The notes under the pieces are model-generated. The model made no database searches. It was not told the DNA's origin and saw only the letters and a list, made by a program, of their open reading frames with translations. A program made the position numbers and the translations under genes. Of a stretch of 64,000 nt of DNA, positions 38,317 through 51,600 are shown one piece after another. Source of the DNA: Astropecten irregularis (lineage: Eukaryota > Echinodermata > Asteroidea > Paxillosida > Astropectinidae); assembly GCA_963971285.1 (NCBI GenBank), contig OZ020254.1:62001-126000 (forward strand), written 5' to 3'. The number at the start of each line of letters is the position of its first letter. Positions within the stretch are counted from its first letter, which is position 1.

Positions 38317-39431
38317 AGTTGATCTTTAGGGCCTAGGCCTAGCCTTGATGTTCTTTAAATAGGCTATTTTTTTACTGAATGTGAGAAACCAAACTTTCTG
38401 TTTGTTTTCATGTTTGATATTGAGCCCATCCAAAAGTGATTGTTATATTTATCAATGTCATCTTGCAAAGGGCAGTGCAACGGAAAACGTTAGGAACTGC
38501 TTGCTTCTAAAGAGACAAATAACATCATACTAGATGCATGTTCCTTTCTGCTTTTTGAAGTGTTTCGCTGCCGCTTGTAAGACAAAATTGATAACCTTTC
38601 AAAACTAGTCCATTCATTCCAGCACAAAGAAAAATTTAATGAATAAGTTACTTTACCCCCATAAGATCATGTTGAGTCGATTATTTTCCGTTTCAGACAT
38701 GCAGACAAGTCCGTTTTTAAATATTTAGATCTCTGGTTTAAGAATCGGTCAGATTGTGGATTTCGGCATTAGAAAGCCGACTTAAATTGGCTCTGAAACA
38801 GAAAAATATCGGCTCTCTGACATGGTAAGGATACAAAATGAAAACGGATTACAGATCTGTTGTTGATTACAAAAAACCTTGGATTTACTGTGTGCAAATG
38901 AACATGGTTTGTTTAAAATATTTCCATTGATTGGAATGAATGAAATCATGATTTCTAGCATTTATATGGACAACATTGTATAATGTTTGTACATTTTTTT
39001 CTAAGTAAGAAAAATTTGATTATTGTAAATATTTGTACAAAATAGACATTTGTAAATCTACCATTTTGTAGGGTGATTTGATTTCCAGAACTTGATAGGA
39101 TTTTGATCGTGTACATTGTTGGCATTATGGCTTGATCAATCTTGATGCTTAGAATTTGTGCAGATTTGTGCAATTTGATTTTTGAGGCGGTTTTACCATT
39201 TTTTAAACAGTAAGAAGCATTTGAAGTCAGCAGCATCCCGGTACTTGGCACTTTCTGGCACCAGTGATCTTTGTAACATCATATTTAAGGTTATCACTCT
39301 GTTAGTTGTGCCAAGACAAAGTGAAATTGATTTAAGTTCTAAGGCTACAGTGAACATCAGATTGCCATCATATTGTTATGTCATCAAGCCCTAGTGCCTG
39401 TGCAATGTTGCATGCATCACCATACTTAAAA

Positions 39432-39437
39432 AATAAA
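39432..39437 (+). terminator. Possible PNRC polyadenylation signal
   Basis: AATAAA lies about 1.1 kb after the PNRC stop, giving a 3' UTR of ordinary length for this family. A second candidate AATAAA is at 41511-41516, so a longer 3' UTR is possible. Confidence 0.35.
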
Positions 39438-42400
39438 ACACAATTTGAAGCTTTGATAATATCCACAGCACTGTCTATACCTGTACTGTAGGCGAACACT
39501 GTGAACATGACCAGCAGAAAAAGCCCACAAGTATGTATGCTATTCCTTTCTAAAAGGGGAGAGTATTTTTATATGGTGTACATTGATTAATATTCCAGTA
39601 TTGCCTACCTGTTGATATACATGTATGTAAATATTGATAGAGCAGTACTTTTTATTGGTGCAATGTGCACTTTTATGGTGCTATTTTTGTGTTTATCCAA
39701 AGTGATGCAACAGTCCTGCCCGTAACAACTCTTCACTGCAATTCTCAAACACCAAGTTGCCGACAAATATCCGGCCATTTCGATTTAAGGCCAAAAGACT
39801 TTGAGTGATCATGTATCACGTCAGACCAGTCAGACTGTTGTGAATAACATGAAATCATTTCTGAAAAATAATCAGATATTTGAAGTGTAGCTTTGTTGTA
39901 AATTGATAATACAGTACGTGAAGCTAACAGGATGTGAGTAGAACCTCTTGCCGGAAAGATTGTTTTCCTGTTTCTGTTTGAACTAAGAGAATGAAAAATC
40001 TGAAAATGCACCAAAGCCAAAGATTATATCATGTGTTGAAATCAGCACTTGGATTACGGAAGACGGTGCATAAGTGCCATGCAGAAAAGTACTTGCCTGG
40101 GGAAACATATTGGTTGCAGCAGGATATCTGCACTGTAATACAAAGCTTCAAATTGAATGTTCATTTTGGTTTTGGTTTAAATTTGTCTGAAATGTACGAC
40201 TGTAATTGATGTCTGAAAAAAGTAGGAATCAAGCAGAAAAGCATAGATGAAACTGCCCATAATTCTGGTGACTAAAAGGTTTCATGCAGGGGAAGGAAAT
40301 GGGGGTGTCTCTGGGAACAATTTTAAATACACACTTGAACTTTGAATCATTAAAACTCAGACCAAAAAAAAACATTTTAAATTGGGCAATTCTCTGGGAT
40401 TTTTTTCTCCAGTTTGTCAGTTAAGACTGAGGCAGATTGTGTTATCTGTGCTTTTCTCTTGAATACTACATGTACTTGTAAATTATATATGCAATATGTG
40501 ACTAGCCTCTGAATAAATGAGATAAAACTTAGGAAAGAAAAATTAAATTATTCAAATTTGCGGTGAGCCAAACATGAATAAATGGCGAAAAGATATTTAA
40601 TTTTTTTGATGAAACAATAATGACAACTTCGAATAATTTATTGAAATATCAACCTTTCAAATTTTGAGTGGCTAGTCACATTTTGATACTGTAATTATTA
40701 TTTACGTATTGTTTTTTAATTGCAAGAAATCAACTCCTGTCTTAGTATGTAATTGTGAAAGTATCTTTGTCCAACCTCTTTCTCTTTCCTATCATTGGTT
40801 CTCTTCTCTTTATTCTTCCAACATCCCACAACTCTGCTGACTTTGAGTCTTGATATAGAACATTGTTATCAAATATTCTGCCAAAGAGACGAAGACAACA
40901 TGCCAAAAGAATTAACCAGTAACCACTATGATTAGTGTGTAACTCATTTGATATATAAAAGCTTTTATATAGCTTTGAAAGCTTTTTAGTTTGCCTTAAA
41001 AAAAATCCATCATGGATTGAACAGGCAGACATTCATATATATTTTTTATGATCATCTGAAACAAATACTGGTACAATAATGCCTTGTTTAAGGAAAAACA
41101 AAGCGGGGGAAAAATTACTCAGAAAACGTGTCAAATTATGAAAAACTTGAAAAAGAATCTGTTTTTTCTGTTTTTGTATTTTTAATTCCATTGTCTTCCA
41201 ACAGGAAGCACAAATCCAGAAGACCAACTGAACACATTGAACTCCGGAATGGGTTTCCTTTCATTGTATTCTTCAAATCAAAGTTTGAATTGTTTTAGAC
41301 ACATCCGGCCTTTCACATTGAAGGGCTCTTCAATTCGATTTCCTTTTGTATTATTTGAAGCTTGTTACTTTTTTTTGGGGGGGGAGTTGAATGCAGCCAT
41401 TATTTTACCAGTATCTCAAAATTTCCAGCTTTCTTTCAGAAATGTACTTCTTGGTTCATGTGCTAACAATCTTCAATATTTTATTTCAATCTGTTTATTG
41501 CACATGACAAAATAAAGTCCATAAGGCAGAAAACTAGGCTCAAATTGAAATGAAGAAATACATGTAATGGTCAAGTCCACAATTTATAATGACCAGTACA
41601 GTTTTATATAGTGTTTTACTGTATGTGTGTGCACTGCCAAGATTGAAATAATGATTGGGAATTGTTCCATTTTTTTCCTTCACATTTTGGGTGTTATAAC
41701 CCAGTTACAAAGGACATTCATCTTTGATGATCATTTCCAAAGATAAGTGTCCCTTTTTGTATGATCCTTTTGTAATATTTTAATCTTACCATAGGCAATT
41801 TAAACGTAACATGTAGTGTATAATTGTATTATTGAAATTTTGTACTGTTGGAGGAACCTGTGACGATTGCGTCACCCTCGTGTAACTTCATCTTCCATAA
41901 CGTCAGTTCACATAACGTCAGTTTGTGGACAACCTTGGACCAGTCTTTACAAGAACCCATCGTTTTGCAAAGAACTGTTGGACAAAGTGAAAAAGGACAC
42001 TTGCAGTTGCAGCCATCTGGATATGATGGTGCATGTATCTTGTCGGCATAGTAACAAGATTACGGACTTCGTCATAGCAACAGAAGCAATCAAGTCAGCA
42101 GAGTAATCCCTACAATTATGTTCTTCGTCTTCTTCCATTGGAATCAGCCAGATTTCGCCCTGTCATCTTCTTTTTTTTTCTTTTTTTTCCGGCCCTCTTC
42201 AGGGCCACACATATTCAAAAAAGAGATTATGGTCAAGGCTGCCTTGAAAGCCACTTACTCGTTAATTGTTTGTTTTGTTGTCATGTTTGTTTGGTTTGTT
42301 ATACATGTACATGTAGTGGTATTTGGATTTTGTTGTCCTTGTTTTGGTTTTTTGTTTTTGTGTACAGTATTTGTTCTATTTTAATGTCTGTTGGGTGTGT

Positions 42401-45400
42401 TACTGGGGTTTTTTTTTTTTGGGGGGGGGTTGATTATGTTAAAGATTTTAGAGTTGGGGGAAAACATAAGTAACAGTTGATGATAAAAAGTGCTGGTTTG
42501 CATACAAAGTACAGTGACATTGATTTACACGGTGTGGATGTGGGAAGGTGCGGTGAATTTCAAATGATAATTATGTGCGAATTTGATAATGCCAAATCCT
42601 GACTCATGGGTTTTTGAGCAGAAGATAGATTTTGTATGGTATGTGCTGAATTTCATCCGAAAACTCGCTTTTCAAAACGGGGGAAGAGAACTAAGCATCT
42701 CTAGGTTTTTGTTGTGAAATTGCGACTGAAGAACATCTTGCTTGGGAGGCACTGATTACAGAATCGCGATACGACGATAGAGGGCGCTAAACCGAATACA
42801 CGGTCAGAGCCGTAAATACTTACGGCTCTGTACACGGTGCAGTCGAAGCATAAAGCGATAGTACAATCCATGAATACTACACCGTACACGTAGAAGGCAA
42901 ACCTTCCTCCATGATGACATTAAACGAATAATTTGAAATTCGCCGTGACAAATGGCCAATCTGAAATGCAAAATACTACAAATAAAAATTATGAATTATT
43001 TCAAACGCGATCAAGTTGTTACGTGGGGGGGGGGGATTTTTTGGTTGTTTCAAATACATGTACATGGATGATGTACTGCACATGTATTAGTAATGATGAT
43101 CAAGACTTGTTGTGTGAGAAGTTTGGGGTTTTTTCATTTTGACTAAAATTTTACTCGCTGCACCCCATGCACTTCTGTTTATGGTTTTCGCCTTTCGGTC
43201 GGGGTTTTACGCGGGACGCAATCGAATACAGGTCACTTTGATATTGATAATTAATAAAAACATTGCCAATAGAGGGAGCCATTTCAATTCAAGCCCAGCC
43301 TCATAGCGCGTACCACACTAGTCTAAACAAACGTTCATTGACCTTAGTGTAAAATCCATCAACTTCACAGTTAAAAAAAACCTCATCCAGGAGTCTCTCG
43401 GTTTGGGGGGCAATACTGCAAATGGTAGTTCGAACCCTCATCTACCCAATTCTTTTCAAATTTGTGTTTGTTGGATGATGAGATTTTTTACTAATTGCCC
43501 CAAGATTAAAACGCCCCCGAAATATCCCTTTCCTGTAAGGCCACATAAAAACAAAAAATTGTTTAGCGTCCACCTCTTCCAAATTGTCTAGGTAGGGAGG
43601 GAGGTTTTTATTTTTATTTTTTATTTTAAGGATAGAATGGCAACATGCCTGTGGAAGAAAAGATACATGGTATTCATGGTCAGAAAACATGTTAGGAAGA
43701 TACTGAAGACCATAGAAGCTTTCAAGCTAGATATCTGACCATTGGAAATTTCAGTAGACTAGAGAAACCTAAGTAAAAGTGTAGACTTGACTCAAGTCGG
43801 GTTACGGTAATTCTAGTCATGCGCTCGGCTGATATTCCTTCAGTCCGCCACATCGGTACAAATTTCCGGAACGTTGATTATCAAATGTCCCTTCCGCTTA
43901 AATTTGTACATTTTTCGCATGCTGCGGCTTCTACCCCAGGCAGGTGGCCTTCATGATGTTTAGTCCGAAAATTACGGTAGATATTAGCGCACACTGCGCA
44001 TAATTTATAAGAAATAATTGTTTCCCCCAATATTTATTTTTTTTGAGACAAATAAAAAAAAAATAATAATACAGGTCGGGCTCGTATCGGAGGTCGGGCG
44101 GGGACGCTAAACAAGTAAATTTTTTTATGTGGCCTAACCAATGAAGGACCAGATTTAAAGCCAAAATTTGTCAAGTCTCGACAACAGGCTGAAGCACTTA
44201 ACCACCAGGTTGTGACAACCAGTCATAATTAAACAAAAATATTAATTGCATGACCCCCCAAATTACATATTTAATATTTGAGGGTAAACAGAATATGATA
44301 ATCAGCTCGGCGCATTGATTTCTGAGCTATTTAATGTGGTACACCCCTCAAGCCTGGTTTCATTATAAAGGCTCTAAAAGGGGGACAGCCAGTTGAACTT
44401 TATTTTTTAATAACTGGATAAACGTTTAAATTCGATACTTTGGTAAGAACCCAAAACAGAAACGTTCACAGATTTACGTATAACTTACAGCGTATATGAA
44501 GATGATGCTAGTACATGTACATGTAGAAACAAATTTTCCGCCTGAAATGGTGTATTTATCCAGAAATAAGTAACGCAACGACCGAAAATCGTTTTGATCT
44601 TTTAAAAGATCAAAAATAAAAGAGAAAATACTTAAGAAATACTGTGGCTGTTTTTCACTGTTTTCTCAAAAAGTGGGCAACGTATGGGACTGAAATTTCC
44701 ACAGATGACTTTTACTGTATCTGTCTTGGTATTTTTGCCCATGGATCTGTATTTCTTTGATAAAAACCAAAGTGATACTACCTTTAAGGCCCATTTACTG
44801 ACAGGGTGGAATGGGAAAATAATCTTCACTGTACATCTACCGGTATTATGATCCTCAGCAACATCACTCAATTCAGATGCAGCCAGCAGGAAACTTAGAT
44901 ATCTGCGCCTTGTGGAATCAAGACTGGTTCCTTTATGCCCTTGAGTCAAGTGCTTCACGCAATATTCTACAGTACATGTACATGTACATGTACTGTGTAC
45001 TTGTATACTTGCATTGTCCAGGCCCTTTTTGAGTGTCATGTCCCTTGCCCGAGCGCCCCTCTTTCTCTAGATCTACTGGGTAAGACTTAATGATCTACCA
45101 AAAGGGGGTATTGAATGTCAATAACAACAATTAGGGAATACAAACACAGACAAAGGTTACATCTATTTCTTTTAATTATAAACGTAGGCCGGTGAACATG
45201 AAACAATATTAACGAAGACTGACATGATCTTGAAAACCAAACCTCAGTCCATGCGCAATGAACAGCGCCCTCTATCAATATTACGGTCTTATTTTGCTTT
45301 GGAAGAAAGTTCTCCACAAGAAAAGATTGATGTACCTATGTATCCTACATGTACATGTATTCTTATAAACAATTAATATTTACATGTTAATTGTGTAACT

Positions 45401-48400
45401 GTACGTGCTGATTGGTACGCGTAATTTGGGAGTCGAGTCCTCGTGGGACCGCGTAGCCTACATGTCATCAGCAGAAAATCAGTTCTGAAATGTCCTGAAC
45501 GGTCTAACCTTTCAATAAACGGCCCAGCCAGCCCCCGTGATATCATCATCGGACAGCCCTTTATTAATACTTCAGTGGTATTCAGAGAAATGAATGACTC
45601 GGACTGTCTTTCTCTTATACACTTTGCATTTCGTCTGGTCCTCATGGAGATGTTATATGTTCCAATGCAAAGTCCATATCCCCTAAACTTTCATAGACCA
45701 CATATACAGAGTTAGGTGATTCCATTCTTTATTTATTAATAATCAACACCATTTCAAATATTGTGTACAACAATCCATGGTTATAATTGCACTTAATCAT
45801 CAAACAATTATTATTCAATCATGCAAAAATGTACACGTGTCACAATGTTTACATATCCGTGTTATTGTACAATCAAAATATCATAATAAAGCTGTCGTGT
45901 AAAAAGGCAAAACATCACAAAAATACGTTTAGACGGCGCATAATTATTGTGCACAATGAAAGGTGAAGTGACTTATGCATGTACATGTACTTACAGAACA
46001 ACAAACCTCACTTCGGCGTCATTTGTAAACTTAGCATATTGCGTTTATAAATAATTTTATCAATTACAGTAGTTTTGTTTTAGCATGTCAAAATCTTGAG
46101 TTGCACAATCAGCGGGAAATGTTTCTTCAGACGAAAATGCTGGGAATTTTAGACCGTGTGCCTGTCATCTTTCCATCCGAAGTTCCCCCCTCCATCTCCC
46201 CAACCTTCCAAAGTCAACGTCATTTGTCATTACGTCACAATGTCAACGTCAGGCCTTCGAGATAGATGGGGGGGGGGCGGTTTATGCAAAAACTCCTTCC
46301 GATTTCTCTTGCCTTCTTACAAGTACAATCATCCGCAAGTAATTTTTGAAAAATTTGAATTTAGCGCAAGAATGTGGTTTGGTTTAAGTATAATTTTTTC
46401 GATCGAGAATCTCTGATTCTCTTTGCATGAAAATTGGGCTATAAGATTGAACAAAGTGCAAATTGTTCACGAAATGTAAGTCAAAGTGGTGAAGTGAAAT
46501 GATTGGAGAAAAATCTAAAAAATAAATCAATATACTGTAAATATAAGTCGATGGCAAGCCTTCTTTAGCTTAAAAGGTAAGGGGAGGCTGCCTTTCATCC
46601 CACAAAACACATCATCCCCGAAAATGGGAGCTTGATTCTTAGGTATAACTATGATGAAACAACAATATTACCCCACAAATGGGGAAAACGTTCAATATAA
46701 CATGAAAAACTAGATCTATAGATCTGGTTTTGGGCCAAGTAAAATGACAGATTACAAGGCACATATCAAAGTGAGGGGGGAAACGTATACACAATGCATG
46801 GGAGCATGGAGTCTTCCAGGTAATAACAATTGCACACATTATGTTTGTTGAGTTGAATGACGGCAAGTTTGTCAACTGAAATAGCAACATGAAAAAACTT
46901 ACACCCTAACATTGAAGGAAGTGCGAGTGAAATATTTATACTACGTAACGTACGGTATAAACACGTATCTTTCTTCTGGTTAATGGTCTTGGTTCTTTTC
47001 TTACGTTTCTACGTGTTTAGCCCTCCCCTTGAGTGGCCTTTTGGCAACTCCCATAACAAACTATATCATAAACACTTCAAAGACCGAATATTGACGGTTT
47101 GCGTTCCAGCTGTACAATGGAAACCTAATTACCACCGTTATGTTCATAATACTCCGTTTATCTTTATTTATTTATTTGCGCCATTTTGAATTCTCACGAT
47201 ACTTCTATAACCCATTTAAGGGAATATTTTCATTCTCTCAGTCATAAATGACGAAGTTTTTGACGAAGATTGCAATTAGGTTTTATTAATGAGATGTTGT
47301 CGTTTTTATTCCCCACTCCTACCCCAAACCAGAAAACCCACCAAGCTGAGTCTCACCATACCGCGTCCAGCCTTCATTCCTGCCTCATGCAGGCTTACGG
47401 TAAGTGCAACGATTTCCTTCTCTGTATAAACTAATAATACAAATATTATCAATCTCACGTGGCATATTTATCAAAGTTATATACCTTATTCTGTTCATTC
47501 GACGAAACTATTCTCACTTTATATTATGAAAACGTTGAAACTATTCCACTCCTGCAGCAAACTCTGACACCAACTGCTATTATATCAGTGGGATAAACTA
47601 ATCAAAATCCACCTCTATAATCTCAATTTAATTCACCTTTATGATTCATTCTAATTATGTTAACGAGTCTGACTAACATGGCCCCTTTTCCACCTTGTTA
47701 TTGGGCGATGCCGCATTAGATAATACTGTATGACGCCATGCAAATCTACAATATCATAAAAACTTGTACTATACTCTCACATTAAGGCGATTACAGCATT
47801 AAACAGTGTGAAGTGTTCAGAACACACAAAGTCTGATTGATGGTGAAAATTGTGTTGTGAAGTGAAAATTGAAGAATTAGAACACGGGAAACAATGCAAA
47901 TTGATGATTTTGTATGAACAAGTTTGGGCCAAGCAATGAACAATAATAATTGAATCTTAACCTGAGACTGTGCTCGAGTCGCATTCGTGGTCTCATCTTC
48001 AAAGTTAAAACTTCCACGGTCAGATGTAAAACTTGTGCAAAGTTGTCGTAAGATTGGCTTAGCTTAGTGCAAAGATTATTCAGTTTTTAGAGCAAAGATT
48101 ATTTGTAATCTAAGTCTACCGTGAATTAACTTTTCGACACAATGTCAAATTGAAGCAAAGCCCGCGACAAAACGGACAAACTTTGCCGTAAAAACGTACC
48201 GATAGAACAAAATGTGCACAATTTGTGAACAAATAGCCGTAACATTTACAAACTTTTAAATTGTAATAAGGCCTTATCTTAAATTTGATATTCAAGTACA
48301 TATACATCATAATTTTATACGCTTAAGAAAAACGTGGTTTTACACATCATTTCAATGCCAAATTAGTTGCCTAGCAACCTAACTTCAAAAACACTCCAAT

Positions 48401-48552
48401 TTGTTGTTTTCTATGTGTTTTGTTTTTGTTAGCTTGTTGTTTGTAACAATCTGTTGTAAGTTCGATAAAATACTTCTTACGATACCATCAATACTGTTTT
48501 CCAACAATGAGTTGTAATTTGTTCCGTGCATTAAGTCGTAAAGTGCAGCTAC
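39438..48552. other. Convergent intergenic region between PNRC and K2P channel gene
   Basis: About 9 kb without a supported gene. It holds poly-T/poly-G tracts near 41370-41387 and 42409-42430, a poly-G run at about 43026-43034, many ACATGTACATGT motifs (42303, 44513, 44971, 45348, 45979) and the minus-strand MITE at 44433-44787. A short exon-like segment with good splice sites (47334-47400) is noted under findings. Confidence 0.5.
44433..44787 (-). repeat. ATACTTTGGT-type MITE, minus-strand copy
   Basis: A full-length reverse copy of the family at 34681-35047. It has inverted ends (GATACTTTGGT and ACCAAAGTGATACTACCTTTAA) and the intact GATCTTTTAAAAGATC palindrome at 44596-44611. Confidence 0.7.
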
Positions 48553-48558
48553 TTTATT
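48553..48558 (-). terminator. K2P channel polyadenylation signal
   Basis: TTTATT on the plus strand (AATAAA on the minus) lies 66-71 bp after the channel stop codon at 48624, implying a very short 3' UTR. Confidence 0.5.
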
Positions 48559-48623
48559 GAAGACACGAACTTAGTTGTGTTATAAGGATAAAGTGTTGTG
48601 TAATGTACATGCAGGCACACGTG

Positions 48624-51600
48624 TTATGTGGGCTTAGCTTTGATAAGTGCCACGCCCACCCTTTCACTGATCCACGCCACCTTTTTCATGATGATTTCCT
48701 GTGCGAGTGCAATGCACATGGACATGATAGCCATGCCTAGTAGGATAAAGAATGTGCATCCCAGCAAGTTCTTCTGATGCTGGGGCACTAGATCACCGAA
48801 GCCAATGGTCGTCAAGGTAACGAAAGAGAAGTAAAAAGCTTCAAAGTAGTTCCACTGGCTCTCCCATAGTGACAGTAAACCGGCCAGCAAGCAAACGTAC
48901 ATTAGAGCGAATATGAGGACTATGCTTAGCGGTATGTCAACCTCGTCTTCCGCTGCATCATCCGTACCGGATGTAGTCGCTGGCTCTGCCCCGCTCCTTC
49001 TTGCAGGACCTGCCTCCTCCCCAGACGTTCCCTTCGTTGACATGACATGCATAGGAGGCATGTCCCCCTGGTCTATCTCAGGCTCATTGCTCCATATATC
49101 TCGGATGACTTCGTCCATGCTTGGTCTTTGCTCCTTAGAGTTGTTCTGTTGGTCTGCTAGTGCCATTGCCTCAGCTTCCTCGGCTGACACGCGGACAGTG
49201 CGCGTCTTCTTCTCCTTCTTTGGGGGCGGAGCTCCCTTAGCCATTTGAATATTCATGTGGAGGAGGCGGTACGTCAGAGTAGCACCACGGGCAAAGAGAG
49301 TACCGATACTGGCTAGGACCAAGAGTAGCATAGCGATGCCAAACACTGCGTAGATCATGCAGAATACCCGTCCACCATTCGTCACTGGAGCTATGTTGCC
49401 ATAACCTGCAGATTGACATATACACACACAAAAGGGGAAGGACAAAACCAGAGATGGTTAGATTTGAATATTCATCAATTATGTATATTCATGATGCAAA
49501 CAAAAATAATGATTTCTTAATTCAACTGGTGCCTGTCGTAGGTCTGACAAGAACACATTGCAGCAATTATCCCTCTCGCGTCCCTCTCTCATCTGAAGAT
49601 TCTCTAGTCTCTAGAGTGGTTTCAATCTTCATTTGCCTTGGGGCAGTTGTTAATTGAATAATGTTATTCATTATGTACGCCATTAAACAAAGGTGGTTGT
49701 CGTGAGGTATCAGTTCTGTGTCATTAACCATGTAAGGTGTAACGATGCCATTAGTTAATTAATTGCAAGCCCGCCCGGGTATCATTTCCGTACATGACGG
49801 CAACTAACCACATACCACTAACCACTTAAACCAGCCTTGGCAGGGATAGTACACTTGTTCAATTCGAGTCATCGAATATTATGACTCTAGTCAGACTCGA
49901 ATAACTGCAACACTGTTAGACCGTAGTTCTTTGAAGAATGGATACGCTGGGGTTCGACTAGTCGCTGCTTCCCGTTGAATAGTCTGGTTGGGGGACTGTT
50001 ATACTGAATTTTTTTTATATAGATTAACAGGTAGCCCAGCCCAGTCTAGCCTATAGCCCTGCCCTGCCCTGCCCTGCCCTGCCCTGCCCTGCCCTGCCCT
50101 GCCCTGCCCTGCCCTGCTCTGCCCTGTCCGCGGCCGCCCCGCCTCAATATGCCCCGGCCTTTCATTGCAGGGACAGGTTCAAGTCAGCCAACCCGGGCCC
50201 GCCCCCAAAATGTTTACGCTGACTGTAAAATTTGATGTCTTTCCCAAGATTTGTTTTCTATCGTGCGCATTCCAGCCCAGTCATAACATTAATGCCACAT
50301 GACGCCTGTATTACATGTCCTCATCACGGGCATTCTTGGAGGGAAACATTAATATCTAGAGCAGCCAAACACAAACAACCTCTCTAAGATTGATGCAGTT
50401 GCCATATTGCCAACTGGCGATACTTTAACACCACTGGTATTTGGTATTGTGTATATAGGGCAGCAGCTGTAGTATCATGTTGTGCAATAATCGCTTGGGC
50501 CTACGCTGACTTCCACAGCAAGACATGAATAATGATGTCTATCTATATCCATACAATGTACCCCATATCCATGCATGCCTTCTGTAGTGTCATTCATATT
50601 CAGTGTCGTCGACATATTTTCTTTGTTCGAACAGGATTTAAATATACGACAATTCTAATGTGCAATCAAAACATTTCTTTTTTCTTTCTTTTTTGATCAA
50701 TAATACTGATTGATCGATTCATTATATCGGTCATAGATCGATATATCCTTATTACTAATCACTACTATTACTCAGTTTATTCATTTGACTTTTTCTGTAT
50801 GAAAAACATCCATTTAGACAAGAGTCAAATGTGACTGGCAACTCTTCAATTAAATTTATTTTCAAGAAACACATTGCTATAAATTATGTTCAGCAAAACG
50901 TGTATTATGATAACGACGGCTTTACATTCAAATGATACCATAAGTTCGATAAATTTCAAAGATTTCACATGTTTCTTAAATTCCCATCATGTCTCCGTCA
51001 CAATTTTGATTATGTTCGTCATAATTATATTTTGCATTAAGTTCTTAGTGATTACTTTCAAGGAATATTTTGTATTTGTCGTTTGGTCATAGTGCGTTTG
51101 TCGAGGTCTGAATCTAACTGGTGATGTGGAGATCCATACTGTGAAATATCAATCTCTATTCTTGGGCATGAGCATTGGTATTGTTCTTGGCAGTAGCGTT
51201 AAGATTCATCCGATGTAACATGAGAGGAATTAAACATATTCATATTCATATTCATTGTAGATATACTAACAATAAATAGCTTTTATATAGCACAAATTCT
51301 GCCAAATGTTGACGCTCGATGCGCTTTACCATACAAACTATATACAAACTTTAAGATAGAATAAATATTTAAGGAATCAAAAGCTGAATTTAAGATAAGA
51401 CTGACACATCTGAGCAGATAAGTATAAATAAAAGGACATTAAAAACCCTATTAAAACAAAGTGTTGAAGGTCTGTCACAGTCTGAGCCTGGTTGATTGCG
51501 CAATCTGACAAAAATGTCATTCGGACAGAACCATAATTCAGAATAATAAGTCATAATTTGCTACGTCAGACCATTCTTGGAAACATGTTCGTCCCATGTG

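Noticed and set aside
41848-42106. Possible exon with overlapping frames after PNRC
   Set aside because: No ATG in good context, no clear splice pair, and the sequence runs into poly-T and poly-G; more likely intergenic.
45373-45715. Overlapping 90-codon frames on both strands
   Set aside because: Open on both strands in the same place, no recognised protein, no splice sites; treated as chance.
50056-50126. CRISPR-like or regulatory array
   Set aside because: Simple 5-bp tandem repeat without spacers in an animal intron; a minisatellite.
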